Source: Hymenolepis diminuta | Lineage: Eukaryota; Platyhelminthes; Cestoda; Cyclophyllidea; Hymenolepididae | DNA: 64,000 nt | Assembly: GCA_900708905.1 (NCBI GenBank) | Contig: CAADRB010000082.1 | Span: forward strand, 108,203-172,202 | Reading direction: 5' to 3' | In this document: positions 50,676 through 63,638 of the stretch, in pieces | Position numbering within the stretch: the stretch's first letter is position 1 | How the letters are laid out: every line of letters starts with the position of its first letter | Position numbers and translations under genes: made by a program | Notes under the pieces: generated by a model | Seen by the model: the letters and a program-made list of their open reading frames with translations, nothing else | What the model was told of the DNA's origin: nothing | Database searches by the model: none

Positions 50676-53600
50676 TTAAGCTTCTGATGCGTAGGAAGCA
50701 ACATCTGAGAGAAAATAAAAATGAATATTAAAATATTAAAAATGTAACTAGGTTATGAATTGTCAGAGAATCAATTAATGTTATCGAATAAGGAAACTAA
50801 AATTTGGATGAAGGAATTTTCAAGTAATTCGTGGAGTTGTGCTTCCGTTTCCAAGGTCACCAATATCATCAGCAGGACCAACCATGACGAGCCTGCAGTC
50901 ATCTTGACGAGGTGATTGAATGAAGAAGTGATGGAAGGCCCACCGAGAGACCCGATCAAGCATGAGGCGTCGACGGTAGGAATGCCGACAACAGAAACAC
51001 CAGATCAAAATGGACGCTGTAATGGTGGCTCCTGTTGCTTGGATGGCCAGGAACCAAATAGCCCACGTTGGCACTAGGTTAATAAATGAACGAATGGCAT
51101 GTTAGTTTAACATATTACTAAAAAACACAATGAGTACACTTGTCCGAAATACCAGGGGCTTGCCAATTGTCTCATAAAAATAGTAGACAACAGATCAAAG
51201 ACCACTATTAGTAAAATGATCGCCAAAAATGGCAAAATGTAAACTTGTCCTAAGAGCAGGTCTGTGTCTTTGCGGACAGAGAGTACTGGAGCGAATTATG
51301 TGCTGTCCTGCTGAACTGAACTTCGTATATCTCCTGATGTTTGCTCTATGTCTACTTAACTCAAATTACCATGTCTGTTTATTTATCCTCCTTCCATATG
51401 TTGCACATGAAACTTAATTAAAAATTATTTCAGACACAAACTCAGAACAGTTCTCCGAAAAACATAAAATTCCCTATGTTCATTGGATTAAAGTATTTGA
51501 ATATAATTAGATGAAAGGATGACGTTGTCAAATAAAGGCTATAGCACGAACCCCGCGATTAGAGAGAATGCTTGTAATCGCTTTTCCCAGAGAATACAAT
51601 ATTCATCACAGAAAGTATTAGGACGTCTAAGGGAATATTCGTCGTAGCAATCGACGAGATTCGCAAGCTTCATGCGTCGTTCACTGGATTCCCACGCTCA
51701 CCTGGATACGCAAGACCACCTATGGAGAAGTCGTCGGTGCAACCATTGGCTAGCCAGGCAGCCAATCATTTATCACCTATTCAAGCCTATTTAAGTAAGT
51801 TCATCTCGTAAAACATATGAATTGTCATTTGAGCCAGAAGTCCTCTTTCGTCCTCTACTTCGAAACTGAGAAGCCGTAGTTTTAATAAAGAGCATCTGAG
51901 ATAAAAATGAGGCTATAAAGGAAACAGAGAATGTCATTGAAGACTTGTTTGAGGAGAGAACAAGGGAACCGCCATCGTCTTTTCGGAAAGGTGAGAAACA
52001 TGTCCGGGTATGGAAAAGCTAATTCAAACGCATCAACGAGAAAAAGAAGGTTCTAAAGCAAACCTCGGGAGGATGCTCTTTACTCCAAGAACAATTCGGA
52101 GTGGTAATAAGGAAATTCTTCTATTGTCATTATTATCCGGTCTTGGGTTCTCCTAATATGCACTTACCAAATTGCTCAAACTCTTGTGATTATCAGTATC
52201 TTTCACATTTTTTTGGAAATTAAGACGTGTTTCTTGTCTTATATATAAGGTGTAACGGCATTTTGTACATTTTCTTAAAAAATCGGGTAATAAAAGAAGC
52301 TAAGGGAACTAAAACCGATTACCTGATGAACACTATCAATTACAATAGAATCTTTGTGAAAGAAATATTACTCTAATAAAACCTACAGACGTGGCAAATT
52401 GATAGATTTATAAAACCGCTATGATATAAACCGATAAACGTAAGCATGACTATTAAAATGTCTTACAGTGACTTTAAAGTTGGGGACTGACGAAGGATAT
52501 TAATGTCCCCCCCCCCCTCTTTGTCTGAAGGAAAAAGATGAGCAGTTTGCAAGTAACTAAAATCTCTAGATTTTTCATCCCTTTTACGAAAATCTGATAG
52601 AATGCTTCAGAACAAAGCTGTTAGCTGCGGTGTTTATTTTTTGCCTCGGGATAATCAGTTCCCGCAGGGTCTCTCTAAGTCACCCATCCTCCTCATCAAG
52701 AACTTGTATTCTTACATAAAGTGTTTAGTTGATAAATTGTCTTCAATTAACTACAACCTGTCTGAGTCTGAGTTAACCGTAGCCTGGGGATATCTAGTGG
52801 GCAGATACATTATAGCGACTTAAACTGGACTTCCTAGCATTACAACAGTATAGAAGAGTCTTACCTCACAGAACTGGTCAAGTATCCACATTTTCAAATA
52901 ATGACAAGCTTAACAGTTGGGGGCCTATTCGTATTCAAATAGAAAGTCAAGACGAAGGAACGCAATGTCCCTTTCCTGCTAGTATATAGTGTATCATTTT
53001 CATAGATCACAAACGTAGATATGACGGCAAGAGCATACAGTCTGAGGCACATAAACACAGATACAAAGTACCCACAACGGGCGGCTTCAAACCACCTTGT
53101 ACTGGTTGCCCATATATTCAAGCTCATTCTAGTACAACAACAAGTACTCTTCAGCAAAATCTTTTGCCTTTTGTGGAGGTGAAAAATATCGCTGGTACAA
53201 ACTTACCTGCCTTCAAGCTTCATTAATGACGCTGAATCACCGAATTACGAGCATTTGAGCCTTCACTCAGCTTACTGCAATGAAAAGACCAAGAAGTTCT
53301 AGTACACTTCAACATGATGTACATTTCCCGATTAATTAACAATTACGTTGTTGATAGCTTCTTTGTTTTTAAAAAACTCTGTTGATTTGACTGAGATCCA
53401 TACAAGGGACAGGTTTTGAAATGTTTACGAAGAACATCGATGCAGGATTTTTCACCTCAAATGGACCAACCGAAGCATTGTGATATGTGAAAACGTCCAA
53501 ATTGCTGAAAAAGTGTGGGACTAACTGATTAGAGAGACTCAGAATTCGAGGTACCATATATTAAAACACAACGGAAATCTTTCAAATTCGCATGGAGGAA

Positions 53601-56600
53601 AACGAAGATAGTTGTAACTCAAGAAACATGAGATAGATTTAATATTTGTGTAAATTAAAATGATATGCATGAAAAAAAGCGCCTTCACAGCTCATCTGGT
53701 CACCTCTTCAATTGAACAGTTATTTCTCGGTTTCGAAATTACGATCACTGGTACTCCTAATGCTCACATATCATAGAATATAATGATATACTCGAGCAAT
53801 TAACTGACGGTCAGCAAAAAAGGGTTGAGATTTTAAAAACTGCCATAAATTTGTGATTCAGAAAATGCAGACGATAAAACCATCCAATTGTTCCTTGAAT
53901 AGTGAGTCAGTCTTGTGAAGGTCAACATAAATTTGACACAAATTAGCACAGCACTTTCCTTGAAGTACATTTGGAAGAAAAACAGTTAACTCGGAATCTC
54001 GTCAAAATGCACCGTTTGAAGCGCTCATGAAAAAGCCACCCCAACGGAGGAACTTCAAATTAAAGGGGTCGAATTTTCCCTCGAGTTGATTTGTGGAAAC
54101 GTCTAGATTGCTGAAAAATCGGAGGATTAATAAATTAGAAGGAAGAAAAATTTAAACAACCTTCCTTTGGCATGAAATGCAACCTTTAAAATACCTCAAA
54201 GGTCCACATAATTGATGTGCCAATCCAAAAGCCTACGACAGAAAAGTACAGATGAAGAGGTAATAATCAGAGCATTTATTCATTTATAATTTGAATTAAA
54301 TTGTATCCAACGAACATTCGTCTGCTGTTAAACGACTGTTACACATAATTTTACGAAATCGGAGATAAAGGTGATAAGATCAAGCAAGTTTCATTCAATT
54401 CGATTGGTAGACATATTCCAGGTTGTGGAAAATAAACTAAAAATTAAGAGATCAGAGGATATAAAACGTTCAGGAAACATTACACATCAACATAAAAATC
54501 TGCAAGTTTCAGAGAGGGGAGGGGACTAAAAGATCGTAGCAACTCAGGTAATTGCAAATTGAGACCTGAATGGAAAGGCGACGAAGTTGTAAACAAATAC
54601 ATGAAGTTTCCCTTATTTTCAACAATTTCAAATAATATTTAGGTCAGTTAAATAATAAGCCCTTCCGACAGCTCACACTGAACTTGATGAATTCTTCATG
54701 AGCTCCTTTAGCTGCACAGTTATTCTTGCCAAACATGGACTTGACGGATCTTGGACCTGCTCTTCCCGTTTATTACTTTGACATCATAACAGTTGGATCG
54801 AATAAGAATGTACAATTTTAAACTACTGCCATAAATTCCCGAATCCAAAGATGCAGGCGATAAGATCAGCCAATTTTTCCCCGTACAGTGAGTCATTACC
54901 GGGAATATTTACAAAATTAATTTATTTATTAAGTGAAAATAAAATTAACCTGGTATTAGCATATTTAACGTCACTTAAAGATAAAACTTTGGATACAAAG
55001 GAAATTCAATTTACAGAGAAACATTCTAAAACCTACATTTTTAATGTGAGTCAATTCTCTGAGGTCAAATCATACCTGACCAATGAGAATGGACTATTAA
55101 CAGAGCATTCAAATGGCCAACTTCGCTGAAATCTCATTAAAATTTACCAACTGTGAGAGATTAAAGGGGAAAGGGAGGAGATTTATTTACGAGAACGAAA
55201 TGATTGTATAGATATCATCACCTAGCGATAAGAAATGATTGACTGGCGATAAGATCTCCACTAAAGTGTCCAGAGGCGGTCCTGCTGTGCGTTTGTACAT
55301 AGATACATAAACGGGTGTCTATCATAACGCCGAGATTCCGACAATGACGCATAACTGACGTCTAACAAAGAAATGTTTTGTATATAAACTTAATTTACTT
55401 ATATATAAATTTGGGGGGTGACTTGTCTGCCACCCCCGAAGTGACCTGGCGACATGAGTGACTTGACTTATTTTACCTATTCGATGGATGGAGTCCGATA
55501 GACCCTCAGTGTTATTACAATATATATAATTAAAATCAAAATTAATAAAGTACTTAAAATTTCCTTGATAGAACAGTGATTTATTTATTTATTTGTGATT
55601 TATGTACAATTAATGAAGTCCACTAAAACACAATGCCTCTCAGAATCTCCGCAGACGTTCCAGGCCACTTTTGTGATTTGAAAAACCGTCATTTACATGT
55701 CAGATCAGTAAATGAGATGTACATGGAAACACAATAAAGTGCCATAATAATTGATAAGGCAAACAAAGCACAAAAATGGTAAGTAAGCTTACTTTGACCT
55801 TCCTTCAGTAAATAAAGTCGTTCAGTCTGCAAACTGCCACTCGAATTAAGATGTAACATTTCGAATTTCCCACTCAAATTTTGATCAAGTTATATCCTTT
55901 TGTCGAAAAGTTGCGTCGAGAATATCTTACTCCCCAACAAACTCCTTGACCTCTTCCATTTTAAAATTAATCAAATGTTATGTCATTGTTCAAAATTAAC
56001 CCAAGCATTTGACCCTATTCTCGAAATTAATTAAACCTAAATATGTCTTTGTCTATTTGCCTTTGAGTAAGAGTACCGTCTCTCGCTTTCTCCCTTATTA
56101 TACAGATGACCACCTTATTAACCTCCCTTAATCGAAACAAATGATCGATCAAAGGTTTGACGAAATTGATCTGTTTAGACTGGTTTTCAACTGCTCCTTG
56201 TCCGGCCATTTTTCATTCCCATCTACAGTAAAGTTCTGTCATGTCTATTATCATTCATTTTGATTAAGAATTCAAATTTCGCCTTCTCCAGACCTTCTGG
56301 TCTTTTCAGCACTACGTTACTCCAATTTTAGATCAACATCGAGCTTTTCACTTGAAAGAAAAACGCCTAACTTTATAATATTTTATTTATGAAGCCTTGA
56401 TGATATTCATGTCGAAAACAACTGCTGCTGAAGGACCGCATTTTTGAAAACGGGGAACTTTCGTAGAGTCCCAACATTTAGAAACACCTATTTGATATCG
56501 GGGGAGGAAATCTCAGTTTATAGTAGCTATGAAGGCAGGAGAAGTACCACCCCATATTTTGTTAAAATTTTTCAAACCTGATCTTCCAGTCCAACTTCTT

Positions 56601-59600
56601 CGTAAAATACATTAATGTGGAACGTAAGGAAATGTATATTTTTGCTCAAAAAGCCGACATCCAGTATGATCGTTCTCAAATCACTGTGAAAACTTATCTC
56701 CAACTCGAATCGACCTCTCAAATTACTTAATTAGGAAGATCTGATAAACAGAGAGGCGCCTGTTACGGCTTGAGCTCTTGAGAAATTCTAACATTTTAAG
56801 AGTGAAATATTTCCATATTAAACTTCCCCATAACTTTCTACGGGGGGAAATCTACGCTTTTCCCCGCCCCAAATTGTAATTTCAATCCAAATTAACTGTC
56901 AGATTGAACTGTTCACCGTCAAGTGAATAAAAAATAAACACGAGTTGGGTAAATGCGCTGTCAGCAATGGCAACTGTACAACCGAATCAACGAATGGATT
57001 GCGGTATCGAAATTGGTTGGACTAAACCGTCTAACTATTCAAACCTCGCATGATATCTAGACGAAATCGAAATGAAACGGACTGAGTGAATTTTGTTTGT
57101 TTTAGAACTTTACTTCCACTGATAAACACGAATAGGATATAAGCTAACTTAACCAGTAAAATCTAGTAACCAATACTATCATGTTATTTTGACCCACGAA
57201 ATTATCTGAAATTACAAGTTGGTCTAGTAAGAGCAGGGTTTCGAACAGGAGTACATAATGAAGCCAAAATGTCAAGAAAACTGCCATTATTTGAATTCTG
57301 GAAGCGTTGGGTTGTCAAAATGCTGTAAAGCCCAATTTTCGTTACTTGGACGACCCCTGAATGAGTTCTTGTCTATGATGTGAAGAGGTTGTTCAATAGT
57401 TAATTTACTCGAATGAATGCTCATGTCTCTACGATTCGTCTGTAGGTTAGACCTTCAAAGATACCCGAATACGTACAAAGTTTGGTAACTATGATGTGCG
57501 CTTGTCAAAAGCAGTGAAGGACTAAAGTTGCCATTTTTCAAAAGAAATTTACAGCTCAGCTGTTTATCCACAGAGAGCATGACTGGGAGAATCTTTCCTA
57601 TGGTATTTTAATTTAATTTAGTGACCGAAAGGAAAAATGTAAAATAAATTTCGGCTTCCAAAATGATTAGTCGCATACTTCCCAAAATGGGCTGAAAATG
57701 AGTCTTCCATGGTGATATTAAACAAGACGTGTAACAATTCGACGCTGAAGATTTTGCATCAATTTTCAGTAGAAAATTTAACAAAATATGCGGCAGAACT
57801 TGAATTAACTTCATTTCCTAGGAAATTCTTTTCATTATTTTATTCGCTTGCCAGTATGCACCTCTATCACACGGACAAAACAGAAGGACATCAGACTTCA
57901 CTGACCGCTATTATATTACATCGCCCGTTGATACTCTCAAAATGGGAGACCAAAATGCGGATGCAAAAATGCATTAGCGTAAGGTCAGGACTAAAATTAT
58001 AAAATGAGTTAGTTTTATTTCTCATATAAAGCAATTAGAACAGGAAAGATGTAAAGAACCAAGCAAAATGTTTCATTTTCGATAGCTGATCTGCACTAGC
58101 AATGGATGAAATGCGAATATCGCGCACAGTACTCCGAGCGGCAATTTAAAAGCTACTTGCGTAACTAGAAGACTTCCAAGTTTATCCAAGTTGAACTTGA
58201 AGTGACCACAAATAGATGGAAAATAGACTGATCCGGATGATTGAATGGACCTTCTGGAAACATTCAATGCAGCAATGAATACCTCAATGAGTAAATGTAG
58301 TCCTGTCCTACTAATAGCGACGGTTAAATAACTGTGTTTATTTTTCATACGGAGTCCTCACGGTTCGCATTTAGCGCCTAAACCGCGCATAATACAGCTA
58401 AACAAACCGGTTGCCTTACTGCACTAGAATGTGATGAAATTCTAAAATAGGCAACTTCCTTTGGGAACGAATGAAATAAACCGAACATTTTTCATTTTCA
58501 AGAGCTAACCCACCCCGACCGTTTTTGGAATATATGTACTTGAGGCAATTAAAATATCACAACTCCCAGAGCAAGGACAAAGGAATTAAAAGGAGGAGCC
58601 TCCTCCACAAATGGTGAATATCTATCACTTCGGGAATGAAAGTTTTAAATAAATCAGATATTAACCGGAGTACGCCCAAATAAATGTAGATAAATAACAG
58701 AGAATGTCAGTTGGAATATTTCAAATAAAGTTTGTTTAAAACTCACATTTTCTCTGGAAACTGAAGTGTCCCAATTTTCGCTAGAAAGGATCTGATGAAG
58801 CATTATTTTATCTACTGAAAGAATAACCAGCGAATACTTGAAACAGAAATCTAGCCTTAAAAGGCTCGAAACGTCCATATATTTAATGAAGGATGACATC
58901 GAGAGTGGATATTTTTATGGTTTGCCCATAAAATTGCCATAATACTTCTCCATTTTATGAAGCAACATTATATATAAAATTAAAACAAATATCAAGGGAG
59001 TTTAATCTGAAAAGTAACATTTATTTGTTTATTTATTGAGTCTATATGGTGAAAAAAATGGTTCGTAACACAAACGGAGTTTGGATATAATGATGCGTAA
59101 CTTTAAATATTACAATTACCAAATAAGGAAAAGGTGAAATGTGCTTTTCTTGAAACGTAACGATATCTATGGTGATTGAGTCGCAATCTGCACCCCTTTT
59201 TCTATAACATCGTCGGGATACGCGAGAAATTCATTTCTATTTGAGAATAGTTTTCAAGACAATTGCGCTGATTTTCATGGACGGAGATGTGATTGTTCAT
59301 GTAACTTCATGGTCACATATTCCACGACCAGTCTCTAAGCCGGCTGATACCAGGAGGAGGCTAATATCTGAAAACGCGCAAATTCAAAGAGTGTGTGGTT
59401 GCACGACTCCCAACCTCCCTTCAGCAGAGCATTTAGACAGTAAAACCTAATATTTACAGCTTTCAAAACGGCTATTTTTTCATTAAGTAGAGTTCACTGG
59501 GCTATATTTACACACTGATAGACGTGATATAAAAAGAGATCGAATAGGCCATAAATGGTGAAAAGGTTGAGCTAATATTTGTGCACATTAGGAAAAGAGA

Positions 59601-62020
59601 TCCAGAAAAGTACTTTAAAATACTATATTTTTAATGTGCTTTATTAAATTATTAGTTGTCTCCTACTAACGAATTCGCCAACTATCATCTTGAACAGAGA
59701 AATAGCATCCCAAAGTCTGGAAATGTATCATGACTACAACATCACCGCCGATAGTTGGCGTCTGAACACTTTCCATTGCATCCATTTCACCAGAAATTGT
59801 TCTGTGGTGATATAATGTGATAGTATATTCACTTGAAGAAAGGAAATATGTTGTTAAAGATTGTCTCCTATAAATAGGACTGATTTGTTAATGCGAAAAT
59901 TGCATCTCCGATTTGATGACAGAAAGCAGTAACAAATACCTCAACACTCACCTATACTCAAGGAATAGTTCGGAGAGTAATTATGGGTGTACCGAAGATA
60001 GCCCTCAAATATATAATATTATAATAAAATTATGAGGAATAAAATGAATTCATAGAAAAAAATGATAGCAAAATCATTTTTATTCGTAGTTAAAAGGATA
60101 GCAGCTTTTAAATCCCAAATTAGGGCAAACTAGGATCAAGGTGATTCTGATAAAACAGAATCACAGAAAATCTCAAATCTGAAGAAAGATCTGTCATCTT
60201 CTGATCAAAATAAATGAAACATCCCTTCAATTTGTTGAAAGAACAACATATAGACACATTTAAAAGGAACAAAGGAAAAAAGTTCTTTTGCAGAATGAAA
60301 GGAAACACTTAATTTTTAGGGTGAACAAAAAAATTTTTGAATTCACAGCAACTCTGAAAATAATTATCAGAATTAAAAGTAATATTTATTGCTAAATCCA
60401 ATTCTAACTTCAACACAGCGACGTAGAGAAAACAACGGCTTCTTTTACCCCTCATCTTATCACTGACCAACATTAGAAGCAGAAAAGGAACTCTTTGTCT
60501 TAACAAAGACATATTAATTCGATGTAGCTTACGTCTAGATGCATGATAGTCCTGTGGCCATCGAACAACAGTTTTCCCAACTTCATTTTCAGCATAGCAC
60601 CAGAAAAGCGTAGGAGTTTGATGATTTGAAAAAGTGGTCGCATTTTGTCGGACTAGAAGACCTGAACACTCGGGAGTGTGCTGCTTCTTATCTGCCTGTT
60701 TATAAAGCCTTTCCAGAGCCTCAATCTTTTCTTCAGTGAGTTGAGGACCGATTACTGATCGAATTTTAGAAAGAGCAGCTTCTCCGTTGCTCCAATTCCA
60801 AGCGTGATCAGAAGTTGAAACAGGAGGGAAGGCAACAACAATCTTACAAGCTTGATGCCACAGGGCTGTAAGGTTGGCGGAGGCCTCATCATGAAAACAT
60901 GCTGGATTAGCTAAGCCAGTTTCGAGCAAAGGCGGTGGCGGGGGAATCAAGGGGAGAGCAAGGATAGGTGCTACTGAAATTGTTTTAAATAGGCCCATGA
61001 ATATTCGAAGGTTAATACTAATGCCAGTAATCTAATGATGGCTTACTTTTTAAATAGACATTAAATTCAACTTGTCCAACGTCTTTAAAAGTGAATAGGC
61101 ATGAATATTTGCCGTAGGCATCTTGATCATCACCTATAAATAAAAAATCGACAAATATTAATAAAATTGAATATTTACTCTGATAGCGAAGTGTTAGTCT
61201 AGAACCGACGGTGTGAAGAAGTTCATTCCTCCAGTAATCAAAAATGTATCGATCAGTGTGCTCAACATTTTGCTGAGTCGGAGAATTCCATGTTGGAGTA
61301 ATCATTCCTAAGTGAACTGACTCGTCGAAACGAACTTCGCAAATCATGAACGCATCTTCTAAATTCGCTTCAGTCAGAAGAGAACCATGGTTTCTCATTT
61401 TCGAAAATGAATCTTTCTCTAGAAGTACGGTTCTAGCAGTTCCATTCTTCACTTCATTTTCTGAAAGTAAGGGCAGATAATAAGGCTTTTTATCACACAA
61501 AAAATTAAATCGGTTTTGTGCATATAAAAGATAATAAAGGTAAAAGTTAGGCTTAAATCAACGATAAACAACAGACATGAATGAGCAAAATATAAAAAAA
61601 ACTTACGGGATGCCACCTTTAGAGTTATAATTGAAGCCTGGCCTCGAAAATAACAAAAGTAAACACCTGCATCTTCCGAAGTTACTATGAAAGAATAATA
61701 TAAGCTGCTCCCGTTCTGATTAATTAATGTAGTAAGACCACTATCGTCATTATATGACTGTCTTCTTAACTCAAGTAAGTCATGTCCGCGTACGGTTGTC
61801 ACATGTATTTGACATCTGATGTCAAATTGATCACCTTCTTTCAAAAGTAAGGATTGAATTTGCTTCCATGCGCCATTTAAGTGAACATAAAATAAGGGTT
61901 GCTAATTATTAAATCTTTATAATGGTATCAAACCTCACAATGAACATAAACGCCATATAAAGTTAAAACCCACAAATAAATAACAATCAAATTCATTCCA
62001 TTAATGCGGACGACCTTCAT
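50676..62020 (-). CDS. Single-pass membrane protein with three Ig-like domains
   Basis: Probable cell-surface recognition or adhesion protein. Exons on the minus strand: 62020-61934 (start and signal peptide, MNLIVIYLWVLTLYGVYVHC), 61862-61607 (Ig 1, ending EDAGVYFCYF), 61460-61179 plus 61133-61047 (Ig 2, ending DDQDAYGKYSCLF), 60973-60533 (proline-rich link, then an Ig-like unit ending LFWCYAENEVGKTVV), 51073-50861 (transmembrane AIWFLAIQATGATITASILI, then a Cys/Arg stop-transfer CCRHSYRRR) and 50704-50676 (stop TAA). After the first phase-0 junction all are phase 1, the usual Ig-exon phase. They total 1395 bases, about 464 residues. Ig 1 has the paired cysteines but lacks an obvious core Trp. 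The first five exons are well supported. Linking them to the membrane exon across 9.5 kb is inference from matching phase, strand and topology; further exons between are possible. I recognise no specific orthologue. Confidence 0.72.
52507..52517. repeat. Poly-C run
   Basis: Eleven consecutive C in otherwise AT-rich intron DNA; a likely site of sequencing or assembly length error. Confidence 0.9.
53440..55060 (+). repeat. Degenerate tandem duplication R6, period about 1 kb
   Basis: Blocks recur about 985 bp apart: cagctca...gcacagttatt-like strings near 53690 and 54675; actgccataaatt near 53841 and 54827 with gcagacgataa/gcaggcgataa 25 bases on; and a tagtgagtca/cagtgagtca block after that. 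A half-period partial copy (aggtgataagatcaagcaa near 54368) and gaaacgtc..attgctgaaaaa near 53490 and 54095 suggest an older period of roughly 500 bp. Strongly diverged. Confidence 0.5.
55211..55525 (+). repeat. Terminal-inverted-repeat element R3, copy 1 (truncated)
   Basis: Matches the reverse complement of the complete copy at 63235-63638 over the left two thirds: catcacctagcgataagaaatgattgactggcgataag, gacgtctaacaaagaaatgttttgtatataaac, and a gtctgccaccccc...ctggcgaca...gacttgactta block. The other inverted end is absent or too diverged to see. Confidence 0.65.
59250..59430 (+). repeat. Dispersed repeat R7, copy 2
   Basis: Partner of 38105-38290, same orientation. It lies in the long Ig-gene intron. 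Confidence 0.6.
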
Positions 62021-62592
62021 CCATTTAAACTGTTAACTGCTTAACTAGATGCATAATCAATTTTGCATTGTATCCTGTTGGACCGTTTGCATTAAGTATT
62101 CAAGTCTTATTCATCACCATCTAACAATTACAATTATTTCCAAAACTTTAGTAACTGTAATTTTTTTCCCTTTCGCAACGATAAATTAAAGTCAAGTCAA
62201 TATATAAACTTATTTCAGTATGTTAAGCAAATAAGATAATGCTTTAAGCTAAAATGAAAATTCTTTTATGAGGAAAGGATTAAGAGATCATTTGTTTATA
62301 AAGTTATTTTCGAGAAGCATACAGAGTTATCCTTCGACACCCTTCCTGCCTCAATGTACGTATAAACTATTTTCGGCTAAGAATTGCTAAAATATTACGT
62401 ATATAATTCAAGTAAATGTTTATAGGCAAAGGAAAAAATATGAAATGAACAGAAACATTAAAGATATAAAATGAAACGTTGAGGGGCAAGCAAGGTTTTT
62501 TAAAGCCCTTTAATGCACATAGTTATTTAACGTAGAAAATAATAAGGTCTGAGGGATAGGAAATAATCGGTAAGTAGTGTGATAGCCAGCAG

Positions 62593-62815
62593 ATGTTTAT
62601 CAACACAGATGTCGGTCATCACGCCGGGACACCGACAACGAGACATGACTGACGTCTAACGAAGAAATGTTTTGTATATAAACATAATTTACTTATTAAT
62701 AAATTGGAGTGGCTTGCCTGCCACCTCCGAACTGATCTGGCGACAGGAGCGACTTAACTTACTCCATCTATTCCTTCTATTCGATAGATCCTTCAACGTT
62801 ATTGCAGTAGTTAAT
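62593..62815 (+). mobile_element. R3 element, internal fragment
   Basis: Shares with the copy at 63235 (reversed) the cacc-gggacaccgacaa...gacatgactgacgtc block, gaagaaatgttttgtatataaac, and the palindromic tggcttgcctgccacctccgaactgatctggcgacagg block. Both terminal inverted ends are missing, so it is a truncated copy. Confidence 0.7.
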
Positions 62816-63234
62816 AATGATATTTTTTATCTATTAGAGAACCATCAGGAGAAGTAGAAGAGGTGGCAATTGGAGAAAATTCCTTTTCAAGATATGGGGA
62901 TAACGCATAATTCATGGAAATAGTGGACTTATTACCCTCTCCATTCACATCTTTGAAGAATTAGGAATGAGCCACCATAAATGGACAACAGAAGTCCGTG
63001 AACAATATTCTGTTCTTTTAGTGAATACTGGCAGCATTTAGAAGCGTCGTGCCTGGACCTGAAATACCCTGCGTTGTGAAAATTTTCTATAGGTGTCCCG
63101 ATTTCTATGCCCTTTAGACAATTCTCCATCTGGTCCCTTGCGCTCTTTGTGCCTTAATGAGGGGTCCTTATTCAACACAATTATACCGTATATATGTGTG
63201 TGCCTTGATGTAAAAACTGCCATAGCTAACGGAT

Positions 63235-63638
63235 GTCTATCAACACCTGGCGATCAGAAATGATAAAATCTCCACTATTGGGTACAAAGGTGGTCCCTCT
63301 GTGTATTTGTCTATTTGCATATTTTTATAGCATGGGGGATCTATCGGAGACACATCGATCGAATAGATGGAGTAAGTCAAGTCACTCCTGTCGCCAGATC
63401 AGTTCGGAGGTGGCAGGCAAGCCACCTCAATTTAGTAAATACTAAATTAGGTTAATATACAAAACATTTCTTTTTTGGACATCAGTCATGTCTCCTTGTC
63501 GGTGTCTCGACTTGATGACAGACACCTGTTTTGGTATCCATGTTCAGACACGCAAACACACAGCGGGACCACCTGTGGACACTGCAGTGGAGAACTTATC
63601 GTCAGTCAATCATTTCTAATCGCCAGGTGTTGGTAGAC
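63235..63638. mobile_element. 404-bp non-autonomous element with terminal inverted repeats (R3)
   Basis: The left end, gtctatcaacacctggcgatcagaaatgat, is the reverse complement, with two mismatches, of the right end, atcatttctaatcgccaggtgttggtagac. With a 14-base gap allowed, the inverted similarity continues inward for roughly 90 bp. No transposase is encoded. A short inner palindrome (ggtggcaggcaagccacc) lies near the centre. No convincing target-site duplication is visible. It fits a MITE-like element; the superfamily is unknown. Confidence 0.7.

Larger units (their letters stand above)
51074..60532 (-). other. Long last-but-one intron of the Ig gene
   Basis: 9.46 kb between the third Ig exon (gtaagc donor) and the membrane exon (taacctag acceptor). 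It contains the R6 tandem duplication (53440-55060), R3 copy 1 (55211-55525), R7 copy 2 (59250-59430) and a C-run at 52507-52517. Plus-strand frames of 73 (52602-52823), 92 (54851-55129) and 97 codons (57709-58002) have no family resemblance. Confidence 0.5.

Noticed and set aside
54851..55129. 92-codon plus-strand frame in the Ig intron
   Set aside because: It is part of the degenerate tandem duplication. The partner copy does not keep the frame, and no domain is recognised.
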